DNA of 5,351 nucleotides from Thermoleophilia bacterium UBA5186 (GTDB lineage Bacteria > Actinomycetota > Thermoleophilia > Gaiellales > Gaiellaceae): contig DHWI01000066.1 of the NCBI GenBank assembly GCA_002413095.1, positions 3,388-8,738 of the forward strand. The letters run 5' to 3'. Made by a program: the position numbers and the translations under genes. This document shows, one piece after another, positions 1 through 5,034 of the stretch (its first letter is position 1; each line of letters starts with the position of its first letter). The notes below the pieces were generated by a model. It made no database searches. It had not been told where the DNA came from and saw only the letters and a list, made by a program, of their open reading frames with translations.

Positions 1-1200
1 GTCGGTCAGCTCGCGCGAGAGGTACATCGCGACCTGGCGGGGATACACGATGTTCTGCGAGCGCCTGTCGCCGACGAGCTCCTCGTGCGAGAGACCGAAG
101 CGCTCGATGACGAGATCCTGAATTCGCTGGATCGTCACGGCGGGAATCTCCCCCTGGGGGAAGACGTCTTTGAGCACGTCCTGCGCAAGCTCGACCGTCA
201 TCGCGCGGCCCGTCAGCGACGAGAACGCGACGACGCGCGTGAGCGCTCCCTCGAGCTCCCTGATGTTGGTCGAGATTCTCCCTGCGATGAAGGTCAGCAC
301 CTGGGGGTCGGCGATATGGATGGAGTCGGTCTTCACCTTCTTGCGCAGGATCGCGATGCGCGTCTCGAGATCCGGCGGCTGCACGTCGGTGATCAGCCCC
401 CACTCGAACCGCGAGCGCAGCCGCTCCTCGAGCGTGGGGATCTCCTTCGGGGGACGATCGGACGAGATCACGATCTGTGAGCCGGCCTCGTAGAGCGAGT
501 TGAAGGTGTGGAAGAACTCCTCCTGGATCCGCTCCTTCGACTCGAAGAACTGGATGTCGTCGATCAGTAGCAGGTCATAGGTGCGGTAGCGCTGCTTGAA
601 GCCCTCGATGCGCTTGTCGCGCAGCGAGTTGATGAAGTCGTTCATGAACGTCTCGCTCGTGACGTAGCGGACGGTCAGGTCCGCGGAGTGCTCGTCGACG
701 TAGTTCGCGATCGCCTGCAGCAGGTGCGTCTTCCCCAGCCCGGTGCCGCCGTAGATGAACAGCGGGTTGTACGCCTGCGCCGGCGCTTCGGCGACCGCGA
801 GTGCGGCCGCGTGCGCGAAGCGGTTCGACGAGCCGATCACGAAGAGGTCGAACGTGTACTTCGGGTTGATGTTTGCGAGCTCGCCCTCGGCGCGCTTCGG
901 CGGCTCGGCCGCGGCGGCGCTCGGACCGGGCGTCAGCGAGTCGGAAACGGTCAGGCTGATCCGCCGCTCGACGCCCGTCGCGTCGCGGACGGCGGCCTTG
1001 ATCAGGCCGACGAAATGGCCCTCGATCCACTCGCGCGTGAAGTCGTTCGGGACGGCGATCGCGAACGCGTCGTCCGTCAGGTCGAAGCCCTCGGCCTCAG
1101 CGAACCACGTGCGGTACGTGGTCTCATTGAGTGCCCCCTTGAGCCGACTGGCGACTTCGTTCCACAGGGTCTCCGCAGTCAGCTCAATTTGGCGCTCCAC
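1..1200 (-). CDS. dnaA: Chromosomal replication initiator protein DnaA (3' end missing)
   Basis: DnaA binds DnaA boxes at the origin and, as an ATP-bound filament, opens the duplex and helps load the helicase. I read 400 codons from a GTG at 1200 down to base 1; about 50 C-terminal residues lie outside the window. Domain I is about residues 1-85 (TLWNEV, TYRTWF). A short Ala/Pro linker (about 86-108) replaces a long domain II. The AAA+ core starts at NPKYTFDLF (112-120), with Walker A GGTGLGKT (151-158), Walker B LLLIDD (210-215), sensor 1 SSDR (246-249), an SRF arginine (R264) and the sensor 2 helix NIRELEGAL (312-320). Domain IV begins, with YPRQVAMYL at 386-394; the GRDHTT recognition motif is off the edge. 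No other start codon in this frame lies just upstream of 1200, and an AAGGAG lies about 13 bases before the GTG, which is rather far. The gene is divergent from rpmH. Confidence 0.98.
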   Translation of the reverse strand, partial: MERQIELTAETLWNEVASRLKGALNETTYRTWFAEAEGFDLTDDAFAIAVPNDFTREWIEGHFVGLIKAAVRDATGVERRISLTVSDSLTPGPSAAAAEPPKRAEGELANINPKYTFDLFVIGSSNRFAHAAALAVAEAPAQAYNPLFIYGGTGLGKTHLLQAIANYVDEHSADLTVRYVTSETFMNDFINSLRDKRIEGFKQRYRTYDLLLIDDIQFFESKERIQEEFFHTFNSLYEAGSQIVISSDRPPKEIPTLEERLRSRFEWGLITDVQPPDLETRIAILRKKVKTDSIHIADPQVLTFIAGRISTNIRELEGALTRVVAFSSLTGRAMTVELAQDVLKDVFPQGEIPAVTIQRIQDLVIERFGLSHEELVGDRRSQNIVYPRQVAMYLSRELTD

Positions 1201-1268
1201 GCCGGTTCGCTTGCTCCTTTGCAGCTCGAGGGAGCGCCTAACATACCAGCGTCGCGCACGCGGGACAA

Positions 1269-1277
1269 TGTGGATTA
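1269..1277 (-). promoter_or_regulatory. DnaA box, near-consensus
   Basis: Read on the minus strand this is TAATCCACA, one mismatch from TTATCCACA. It overlaps the CATAAT hexamer that could be the -10 of dnaA. Confidence 0.55.
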
Positions 1278-1279
1278 TG
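1274..1279 (-). promoter_or_regulatory. Possible -10 element of the dnaA promoter
   Basis: On the minus strand the hexamer reads CATAAT, five of six matches to TATAAT, in otherwise GC-rich DNA and about 75 bases before the dnaA GTG. I find no convincing TTGACA at 16-19 bases upstream. The call therefore rests on one hexamer and is weak. Confidence 0.3.
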
Positions 1280-1327
1280 GCCGCGTAAGAAACCATGATT
1301 TGCAGGGGTTTTCCAACGTCCACATTC

Positions 1328-1336
1328 CTCTCCACA
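1328..1336 (+). promoter_or_regulatory. DnaA box, weak, left half of a back-to-back pair
   Basis: CTCTCCACA has the invariant TCCACA core and two mismatches to TTATCCACA or TTGTCCACA. It faces the box at 1339-1347 with two bases between, so that TCCACA-CC-TGTGGA forms a perfect inverted repeat at 1331-1344. Confidence 0.45.
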
Positions 1337-1338
1337 CC

Positions 1339-1347
1339 TGTGGAAAC
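1339..1347 (-). promoter_or_regulatory. DnaA box, right half of a back-to-back pair
   Basis: On the minus strand it reads GTTTCCACA, one mismatch from TTTTCCACA. It is the inverted partner of the box at 1328-1336. Confidence 0.5.
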
Positions 1348-1393
1348 CGCCTGGTGAACGAGGCATTTAGCCGCCGCTTGCGGGGGCTTCGGC

Positions 1394-1402
1394 TGTGGAC
1401 AA
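1394..1402 (-). promoter_or_regulatory. DnaA box, exact actinobacterial type TTGTCCACA
   Basis: On the minus strand this is TTGTCCACA, which matches the DnaA-box consensus known from Streptomyces exactly. It is the best box in the window. It reaches the position where the -35 of the rpmH promoter would lie (about 1400-1407), so bound DnaA might block that promoter; this last point is inference. Confidence 0.65.
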
Positions 1403-1423
1403 CCGAGCCTGCGTGACCTCATC

Positions 1424-1429
1424 TATACT
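1424..1429 (+). promoter_or_regulatory. Candidate -10 element of the rpmH promoter
   Basis: TATACT matches TATAAT in five of six positions and lies 54 bases upstream of the rpmH start, which would put the transcript start near 1435-1437. A TTGACA-like TGGACA at 1396-1401 is too far away (22-base spacer). The bases at the ideal -35 position (AACCGA, 1401-1406) do not match, so the -35 is unresolved. Confidence 0.5.
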
Positions 1430-1443
1430 GGCCGATCGACGGG

Positions 1444-1465
1444 CCCCCGGAAGGGGGATTTTTTT
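1444..1465 (+). terminator. Attenuator-like hairpin plus T tract in the rpmH leader
   Basis: CCCCC (1444-1448) and GGGGG (1453-1457) pair around a GGAA loop, which fits the GNRA tetraloop pattern, and are followed by one A and seven T (1459-1465). This has the shape of an intrinsic terminator, but the stem is only 5 bp. It lies just before the rpmH Shine-Dalgarno sequence and soon after the predicted transcript start. It could be a leader attenuator, a 5' stabilising stem, or a device that keeps the ribosome site open. The shape is seen; the function is inferred. Confidence 0.4.
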
Positions 1466-1470
1466 GGAGG
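1466..1470 (+). promoter_or_regulatory. Ribosome binding site of rpmH
   Basis: GGAGG sits seven bases before the TTG at 1478, which supports that rare start. Four of its bases (GAGG, 1467-1470) can pair with CCTC at 1474-1477 across a CGA loop, so the site could be partly masked in the RNA. Confidence 0.85.
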
Positions 1471-1477
1471 CGACCTC

Positions 1478-1612
1478 TTGAAGCGGACCTATCAGCCGAA
1501 CGTTCGACGCCGAAAGCGCAAGCACGGCTTCCGCGCGCGCATGTCCACGCGCGCCGGACGTGCGATCCTCAAGCGCCGCCGCGCGCGCGGTCGCAAGCGC
1601 CTGTCCGCCTAA
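1478..1612 (+). CDS. rpmH: 50S ribosomal protein L34
   Basis: L34 is a small basic protein of the large ribosomal subunit. The 44-residue product starts KRTYQPN and continues with [19 protein letters not shown] and a run of arginines ending KRLSA. This is the family's pattern and length over the whole protein. The start is a TTG, fixed by the position of the KRTYQP N-terminus and by GGAGG at 1466-1470. It is divergent from dnaA, as is common, and rnpA follows after 17 bases. The leader carries a terminator-like hairpin. A TTG start on a highly expressed ribosomal gene is somewhat unusual. Confidence 0.98.
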   Translation: MKRTYQPNVRRRKRKHGFRARMSTRAGRAILKRRRARGRKRLSA

Positions 1613-1629
1613 GCTGCAGGCGGAAACTC

Positions 1630-1977
1630 GTGCAGCGCCGCAACCGCCTCTCCCGCTCCCGGGACTTCGACGCCGTCTACCGGCAAGGGCGCTCCGTGTC
1701 GACGCGCTTCCTGGTGCTCTACTGGTTTCCGCGCGAGGACGCTGACGGTGAGCCGCGGCTCGGGCTTGCGGTGCCGAAGGCGAACGGCGGCGCGGTGGTC
1801 AGAAACAAGATCAAGCGGCAGCTTCGGGAGGTCTGGCGCGCACTCCTACCGCAGGTGCAGCGCGGCCGGGACTACGTTCTGATCGTGCGCCCCGGATTGG
1901 CCGAGGCGACCGAGGCGCGCGGGTTCGACTGGCTTCGGGAGCGCGTCGACGAGGTCGTCCAGAAGGCTGCGGCATGA
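1630..1977 (+). CDS. rnpA: Ribonuclease P protein component
   Basis: RnpA is the protein cofactor of the RNase P ribozyme, which removes 5' leaders from tRNA precursors. The 115-residue product has the family N-terminus (NRLSRSRDFDAVYRQGRS), a central GLAVPK strand, the RNA-binding signature VVRNKIKRQLRE (about residues 58-69) and the C-terminal DYVLIVRP strand. Length is normal. The GTG start at 1630 matches the usual family start; a weak AGGCGGA lies just upstream. It follows rpmH by 17 bases, so the two are surely co-transcribed. A small oddity is ANGGAVVRN where many homologues have VGNAVVRN. A 97-base gap with hairpins separates it from yidD. Confidence 0.97.
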   Translation: MQRRNRLSRSRDFDAVYRQGRSVSTRFLVLYWFPREDADGEPRLGLAVPKANGGAVVRNKIKRQLREVWRALLPQVQRGRDYVLIVRPGLAEATEARGFDWLRERVDEVVQKAAA

Positions 1978-1995
1978 GGCGCCGCTTGCGGTGCC
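1978..1995 (+). other. RNA hairpin directly after the rnpA stop
   Basis: GGCGCCG (1978-1984) pairs with CGGTGCC (1989-1995) around CTTG: seven pairs including one G-U. It begins at the base after the rnpA TGA. No T tract follows, so it is not a classic terminator; RNA processing or partial termination is possible. Confidence 0.45.
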
Positions 1996-2002
1996 GCCCT
2001 CA

Positions 2003-2029
2003 GGACGTGCGGGCTGTGCCCGTGCGTCC
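2003..2029 (+). other. Twelve-pair RNA hairpin in the rnpA-yidD gap
   Basis: GGACGTGCGGGC (2003-2014) can pair with GCCCGTGCGTCC (2018-2029) around a TGT loop. All twelve positions pair, two of them as G-U. Because the G-U pairs favour the plus-strand transcript, this looks like an RNA element rather than a protein-binding palindrome. There is no T tract. It lies 45 bases before the yidD start and leaves that ribosome site free. Confidence 0.5.
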
Positions 2030-2062
2030 GTCTGAACCGACGAGTCGATACGCGCGAACGTC

Positions 2063-2067
2063 AAAGG
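2063..2067 (+). promoter_or_regulatory. Ribosome binding site of yidD
   Basis: AAAGG lies seven bases before the ATG at 2075. An in-frame TGA at 2033-2035, with no other start codon after it, makes this ATG the only possible start. Confidence 0.7.
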
Positions 2068-2074
2068 TAACCGC

Positions 2075-2314
2075 ATGAAATACGTGGGCATCGCGCTCGT
2101 CCAGGTCTATCGGCAGACGCTCGGCCGTGTGCTGCGGCCGAGCTGCAAGTACCACCCGTCCTGCTCGCAGTACGCGCTCGACGCGCTGCGCCGGTACGGC
2201 CTGGTGCGCGGGTCGATCCTGGCCGGCTGGAGGCTGCTGCGCTGCAATCCGTGGAGCCACGGCGGAGTCGACCACGTCGATGATCAGCGGGTGTTCCACG
2301 GGAGGCTTGCATGA
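2075..2314 (+). CDS. yidD: Membrane protein insertion efficiency factor YidD
   Basis: YidD is a small membrane-associated protein that in E. coli helps YidC-dependent insertion of inner-membrane proteins. The 79-residue product has a short hydrophobic/amphipathic N-terminus, then the family core: RPSCKYHPSCSQYALDAL (about residues 21-38), a G-rich link, and WRLLRCNPWSHGGVDHV (52-68). The three conserved cysteines C24, C30 and C57 are present. The ATG start is forced by an upstream in-frame stop. The stop overlaps the yidC start as ATGA, so the two should be translationally coupled, which fits their shared role. Confidence 0.96.
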   Translation: MKYVGIALVQVYRQTLGRVLRPSCKYHPSCSQYALDALRRYGLVRGSILAGWRLLRCNPWSHGGVDHVDDQRVFHGRLA

Positions 2315-3174
2315 TTGCCGCGATCCTCGCCAGCCCGCTGACGCCGATCGAGAACTTCCTCCGCAGCGTGCTCGACTGGCTGCACGGCACGGCGGGCCTG
2401 CCCTGGGCCTGGTCGATCATCGCGCTGACGGTGATCGTCCGCATGGTCCTCGTCCCGCTGACGGTCAAGCAGATCCACTCGATGCAGGCGCTCCAGCGGC
2501 ATGCGCCGGAGATGAAGGAGATCCAGAAGAAGTACAAGGACGACCGGCAGAAGCAGCAGGAAGAGCTGATGAAGTTCTACAAGGAGAACCAGATCAACCC
2601 GCTCGCGTCGTGTCTGCCGATCGCCGCGCAGCTGCCGGTCTTCTTCGCGCTCTACTACGTCCTTCGGCACCTCTCGAGGAATCCACCCGGTGGTCAGGCG
2701 GCGGTCGACGCCGGCAAGTTCTCGTGGCTGCACGTCGTCCCGAACATCACGGACTCGATCACGGCGCACTGGTCGGGATACGTGCTGATCGTCATCTACA
2801 TCCTCAGTCAGCTCGCCTCGACGTACTACATGTCGACGACCATGGAGAAGTCGCAGCGGATGCTCATGCTCGCGATGCCGCTCGTCTTCGCGGTCTTCAT
2901 CCTGCATCCGGTCGGGACGGCGGTCTTCCCGACGGGCCTGCTTCTCTACTGGGTGACGACGAACCTGTGGACGGTCGGTCAGGGCCTGATCACGCGGCGG
3001 CTCGTCCCGCGCACGCCGGCCCCGACCGGAAAGAAGTCGTCCCGCTCGGGCGGCGACGACTCCGGGAACGGCGCTAAACGGCACTCGGCTCCGTCGCCGA
3101 AGCCTGTGCCGGCCGCGAAGGCCCAGGCGCGCCCGGTGCGGAAGGTGAAGCGCAAGAAGAAGTCGCGGCGGTGA
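2311..3174 (+). CDS. yidC: Membrane protein insertase YidC/Oxa1 family
   Basis: This insertase places membrane proteins in the bilayer, alone or with SecYEG. The 287-residue product is the short Gram-positive/actinobacterial form without the large periplasmic domain of E. coli YidC. It begins ASPLTPIENFLRSVLDWLH, followed by a first core membrane segment (about 31-52) with the conserved groove arginine R44. A charged cytoplasmic helical hairpin (about 55-95, MKEIQKKYKDD) follows, then segments near 102-118, 155-173, 184-200 and 205-222. There is no lipobox cysteine at the N-terminus. The C-terminus (about 233-287) is a Pro/Lys/Arg tail ending KRKKKSRR, probably disordered and able to touch the ribosome (inference). 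GGGAGG at 2300-2305 precedes the ATG, and the stop overlaps jag as GTGA. Confidence 0.97.
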   Translation: MIAAILASPLTPIENFLRSVLDWLHGTAGLPWAWSIIALTVIVRMVLVPLTVKQIHSMQALQRHAPEMKEIQKKYKDDRQKQQEELMKFYKENQINPLASCLPIAAQLPVFFALYYVLRHLSRNPPGGQAAVDAGKFSWLHVVPNITDSITAHWSGYVLIVIYILSQLASTYYMSTTMEKSQRMLMLAMPLVFAVFILHPVGTAVFPTGLLLYWVTTNLWTVGQGLITRRLVPRTPAPTGKKSSRSGGDDSGNGAKRHSAPSPKPVPAAKAQARPVRKVKRKKKSRR

Positions 3175-3866
3175 GCGAAGAGCTCGAGCCGCTTTCCGTC
3201 GAGGCGACCGGCGAGACCGTCGGCGAGGCGAAGTGGGCGGCGCTGCGGGAGCTGGAGCGGAGTCAGCCCGGGCTCGACAAGTCGACAGTGGTGTTCCAGG
3301 TCGTCTCCGAAGGGGAGCGCGGATTGCTCGGCGTCGGGTACGAGCCGGCGCGGGTGATGGCGACGGCCTCGCGGGTGCTCGCCGAGCGGCGGGATTCACC
3401 GCGGGCCGCCGACGAGAGCGACCTCGCGGCCGAATCTCGGGAGCTGGTCGAGCGCGTCGTCGCGGCAATCGGCCTGGACTGCCGCGTCGAGGTCGTCGAG
3501 GGCGACGAGCAGATCGTGGTGACCTGCGAGGGCGGCGACCTCGGGATGCTGATCGGGCGGCACGGCCAGACGATCGACGCGGTCCAGTACCTCGCCAACT
3601 CGATCGCCTGGCGGCGGTTCGAGGACACGCGCAAGGAGATCGTCGTCGACGCGGCGGGCTACCGAGCGCGGCGCCGCGAGCTGCTCGAGTCGATCGCGGT
3701 GCGAAGCGCCGAGCGCGCTGTCTCGGACGGCGAGTCGGTTGACCTCGAGCCGATGACCGCGGTCGAGCGCAAGGTCGTCCACCAGCGCCTTCAGGACTAC
3801 GACGGTGTCGAGACCTCGAGCGAGGGGACGGAGCCGAATCGCTACGTTGTCGTCCACCCCGCTTGA
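3171..3866 (+). CDS. jag: Jag/KhpB-type RNA-binding protein (KH and R3H domains)
   Basis: Proteins of this family bind RNA and in Firmicutes (as KhpB/Jag/EloR) affect cell elongation and division; the target here is unknown. The 231-residue product has three parts. A Jag-N domain (about 1-55) has VEATGETVGEAKWAAL and a GLLGVGYEPARV end. A short acidic/Ala linker follows. A KH domain (about 87-160) has the GxxG loop GRHG at 129-132 within LIGRHGQTIDAVQYL. An R3H domain (about 165-231) has R200 and H204 (RKVVH) and a conserved NRYVVVHP end. The GTG start overlaps the yidC stop as GTGA with no strong ribosome site of its own, so translation likely depends on coupling. Confidence 0.95.
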   Translation: MSEELEPLSVEATGETVGEAKWAALRELERSQPGLDKSTVVFQVVSEGERGLLGVGYEPARVMATASRVLAERRDSPRAADESDLAAESRELVERVVAAIGLDCRVEVVEGDEQIVVTCEGGDLGMLIGRHGQTIDAVQYLANSIAWRRFEDTRKEIVVDAAGYRARRRELLESIAVRSAERAVSDGESVDLEPMTAVERKVVHQRLQDYDGVETSSEGTEPNRYVVVHPA

Positions 3867-4428
3867 GGCCTGGCTCCGCGCTCTTGTCGCGACTCCCGGG
3901 CTGACCGCACTCCGAGACGCCGACGAGGCACGCGTCGCGCTCCTCGAGGACAGCTTGCGCGGAGTGGAGCTCGTCCGGCGGTTCGAGGGCCCGATCGTCG
4001 ACGTGGGCTCCGGCGGAGGCGCTCCCGGAATCCCACTCGCGTACGCGCTGCCCGACCGGGAGGTGGCGCTGCTCGAGGCGAACGGGCGCAAGTGCGCGTT
4101 CCTGCGCGAGCACGCGCCCGCCAACGCGCGCGTGATCCAGGGGCGTGCCGAGGAGCAGGAGGTCGATGCGTACGGTGTTGCTGTCGCGAAGGCGCTCGCG
4201 CCGCCTCCCGTCGCGGCCGAGTGGTGCCTGCCTCTCGTCGGTCCCGGCGGGGCGGCGATCCTCTGGGTCGGGCCTTCGGCGGAAGTCGACCGCGTCACCA
4301 CGGTCGCTGCCAGGCTCGCCGCGGAGGTCGAAGAGTTGGACGGTTTCCTCGTGTTGCGCAAGCTCGGCCCGACTCCGGCCGGGTTCCCGCGCAGGCCGGG
4401 CATGGCGAAGAAGCGCCCGCTCGCGTGA
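3847..4428 (+). CDS. rsmG: 16S rRNA (guanine(527)-N7)-methyltransferase RsmG
   Basis: RsmG uses S-adenosylmethionine to methylate G527 of 16S rRNA in the 530 loop. I see DSLRG, the SAM-binding motif VDVGSGGGAPGIPLA, ALLEANGRKCAFL, GRAEE, AVAKALAPPPV and the C-terminal TPAGFPRRPGMAKKRPL, all family hallmarks. The start is uncertain. The TTG at 3847 gives 193 residues and a 20-base overlap with jag. A GTG at 3805, with AGGA eight bases before it, gives 207 residues and a 62-base overlap, adding only an Arg-rich stretch read out of frame through the jag end. Even the longer form lacks much of the usual N-terminal helical region: the part before GLTALRD (normally NLTAIRD-like) is short, and the histidine usual before DSL is a leucine. 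It is probably still functional, as the SAM and C-terminal motifs are intact. Confidence 0.92.
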   Translation: MSSTPLEAWLRALVATPGLTALRDADEARVALLEDSLRGVELVRRFEGPIVDVGSGGGAPGIPLAYALPDREVALLEANGRKCAFLREHAPANARVIQGRAEEQEVDAYGVAVAKALAPPPVAAEWCLPLVGPGGAAILWVGPSAEVDRVTTVAARLAAEVEELDGFLVLRKLGPTPAGFPRRPGMAKKRPLA

Positions 4429-4437
4429 GGCGCACGC

Positions 4438-4468
4438 TTTACGTCCGCATAACCCACGGGTGCGTAAA
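4438..4468. repeat. Small inverted repeat between rsmG and the secreted-protein gene
   Basis: TTTACG (4438-4443) and CGTAAA (4463-4468) form a perfect six-base inverted repeat with a 19-base spacer, about 2.5 helical turns between centres. It lies in the 59 bases upstream of the small secreted-protein gene, where a promoter or operator is expected. Chance is a real possibility at this length. Confidence 0.25.
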
Positions 4469-4487
4469 CCGCTGCACGATGCTGGAT

Positions 4488-4955
4488 ATGAAGAAAACAC
4501 TCACTCTCCTCACGATGGCGGCCGTCCTCGGGGTGCTCGCCACCTCCGCGGCGCTCGCCGACGCGGATCCCGCGGCTGCGGTCAAGGCCGACGTGGCCAA
4601 GCTTCTCTCGGACGCGAGCGCGGCGCACGACGCCGTAATCGCGGACGCCAACAAGCTCGCCTCCGACGCACAGGCGGCGAAGGGCGGCACGAAGGAAGCG
4701 GCACGGGCCGCGATCAAGCCCGACCTCTCCAAGCTGCGGGCCGACCGGAAGGCTGCCTCAGACGCCCTCAAGGCCGACCGCGCGCAGCTGAAGACCGACC
4801 TCGCTGCCGCGAAGCAGGCGAAGGCGCTCAAGGGTCTTCGCGACACGCTCAAGGACGCCCGCGCGACCCTGAAGCAAGGGCGGGCCGAAGTGAAGCAGGC
4901 GCTCGAGGCTGCACACGCGGCAGTCAAGGAGCTTCGCGCAAGCTTCAAGAAGTAG
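4488..4955 (+). CDS. Small exported alanine/lysine-rich coiled-coil protein, function unknown
   Basis: I do not recognise this gene as a named family. The 155-residue product begins with a clear Sec signal peptide: MKKT, a hydrophobic core to about residue 19, and an ALA site at 22-24 before DADPA. The mature part of about 131 residues is rich in Ala, Lys, Asp and Leu, without Cys, Trp or Tyr. From about residue 94 it shows heptads with L or V in the first position (94, 101, 114, 121, 128, 135, 149), one residue being skipped near 108-113. This predicts a long amphipathic helix or coiled coil. No lipobox, sortase motif or membrane anchor is seen, so it is probably secreted or held in the envelope. 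An ATG at 4479 would add MLD. Neither start has a good ribosome site, so a leaderless or coupled mRNA is possible. It sits between rsmG and parA, where other actinobacteria usually have no gene. Confidence 0.85.
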   Translation: MKKTLTLLTMAAVLGVLATSAALADADPAAAVKADVAKLLSDASAAHDAVIADANKLASDAQAAKGGTKEAARAAIKPDLSKLRADRKAASDALKADRAQLKTDLAAAKQAKALKGLRDTLKDARATLKQGRAEVKQALEAAHAAVKELRASFKK

Positions 4956-4977
4956 GAACCGCTTCATCCGTTCCTTC

Positions 4978-5001
4978 AGAGGGCGCCTCAGGGCGCCCTC
5001 T
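4978..5001 (+). terminator. Perfect 10-bp hairpin after the secreted-protein gene
   Basis: AGAGGGCGCC (4978-4987) and GGCGCCCTCT (4992-5001) pair fully around TCAG. It starts 22 bases after the TAG at 4953-4955, a typical place for a terminator. There is no T run after it, as is often the case for high-GC actinobacterial terminators. It is also only about 25-34 bases before parA. Confidence 0.65.
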
Positions 5002-5034
5002 CTACGTCCGCAGCAACAGCGAGACTTGATCGCT

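Larger units (their letters stand above)
1201..1477. other. dnaA-rpmH intergenic region, candidate origin or DnaA-regulatory region
   Basis: This 277-base non-coding stretch separates the divergent dnaA and rpmH. It holds at least four DnaA-box-like 9-mers (1269-1277, 1328-1336, 1339-1347, 1394-1402), a slightly AT-richer patch at about 1273-1305, and promoter-like elements for both genes. In many bacteria the origin is next to dnaA. In Streptomyces and Mycobacterium, however, the main oriC lies between dnaA and dnaN, which here would be left of the window. This region may therefore be part of the origin or only a DnaA-controlled promoter region. The divergent genes are both transcribed away from it, as expected if forks start here. 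No long AT-rich unwinding element is visible. Confidence 0.55.

Noticed and set aside
1156..1166. A further DnaA box (CGTTCCACA) inside the dnaA coding region
   Set aside because: It has three mismatches to the consensus and lies in conserved codons, so it is best explained by the protein sequence.
688..1416. A 242-codon plus-strand open frame opposite dnaA
   Set aside because: The minus strand clearly encodes DnaA here, and the plus-strand translation shows no recognisable motif.
4092..4487. N-terminal extension of the secreted protein starting inside rsmG
   Set aside because: The frame is open, but it overlaps the conserved rsmG C-terminus, is Arg-rich, and would bury the signal peptide.
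2284..4500. A 738-codon open reading frame on the minus strand
   Set aside because: It runs antisense to yidC, jag and rsmG, whose products are recognisable. Its translation is Arg/Pro-rich low-complexity, as expected of a stop-poor shadow frame in high-GC DNA.
3396..4628. A 410-codon minus-strand open frame across jag, rsmG and the secreted gene
   Set aside because: It is antisense to three better-supported genes and shows no family motif; the openness follows from the GC content.
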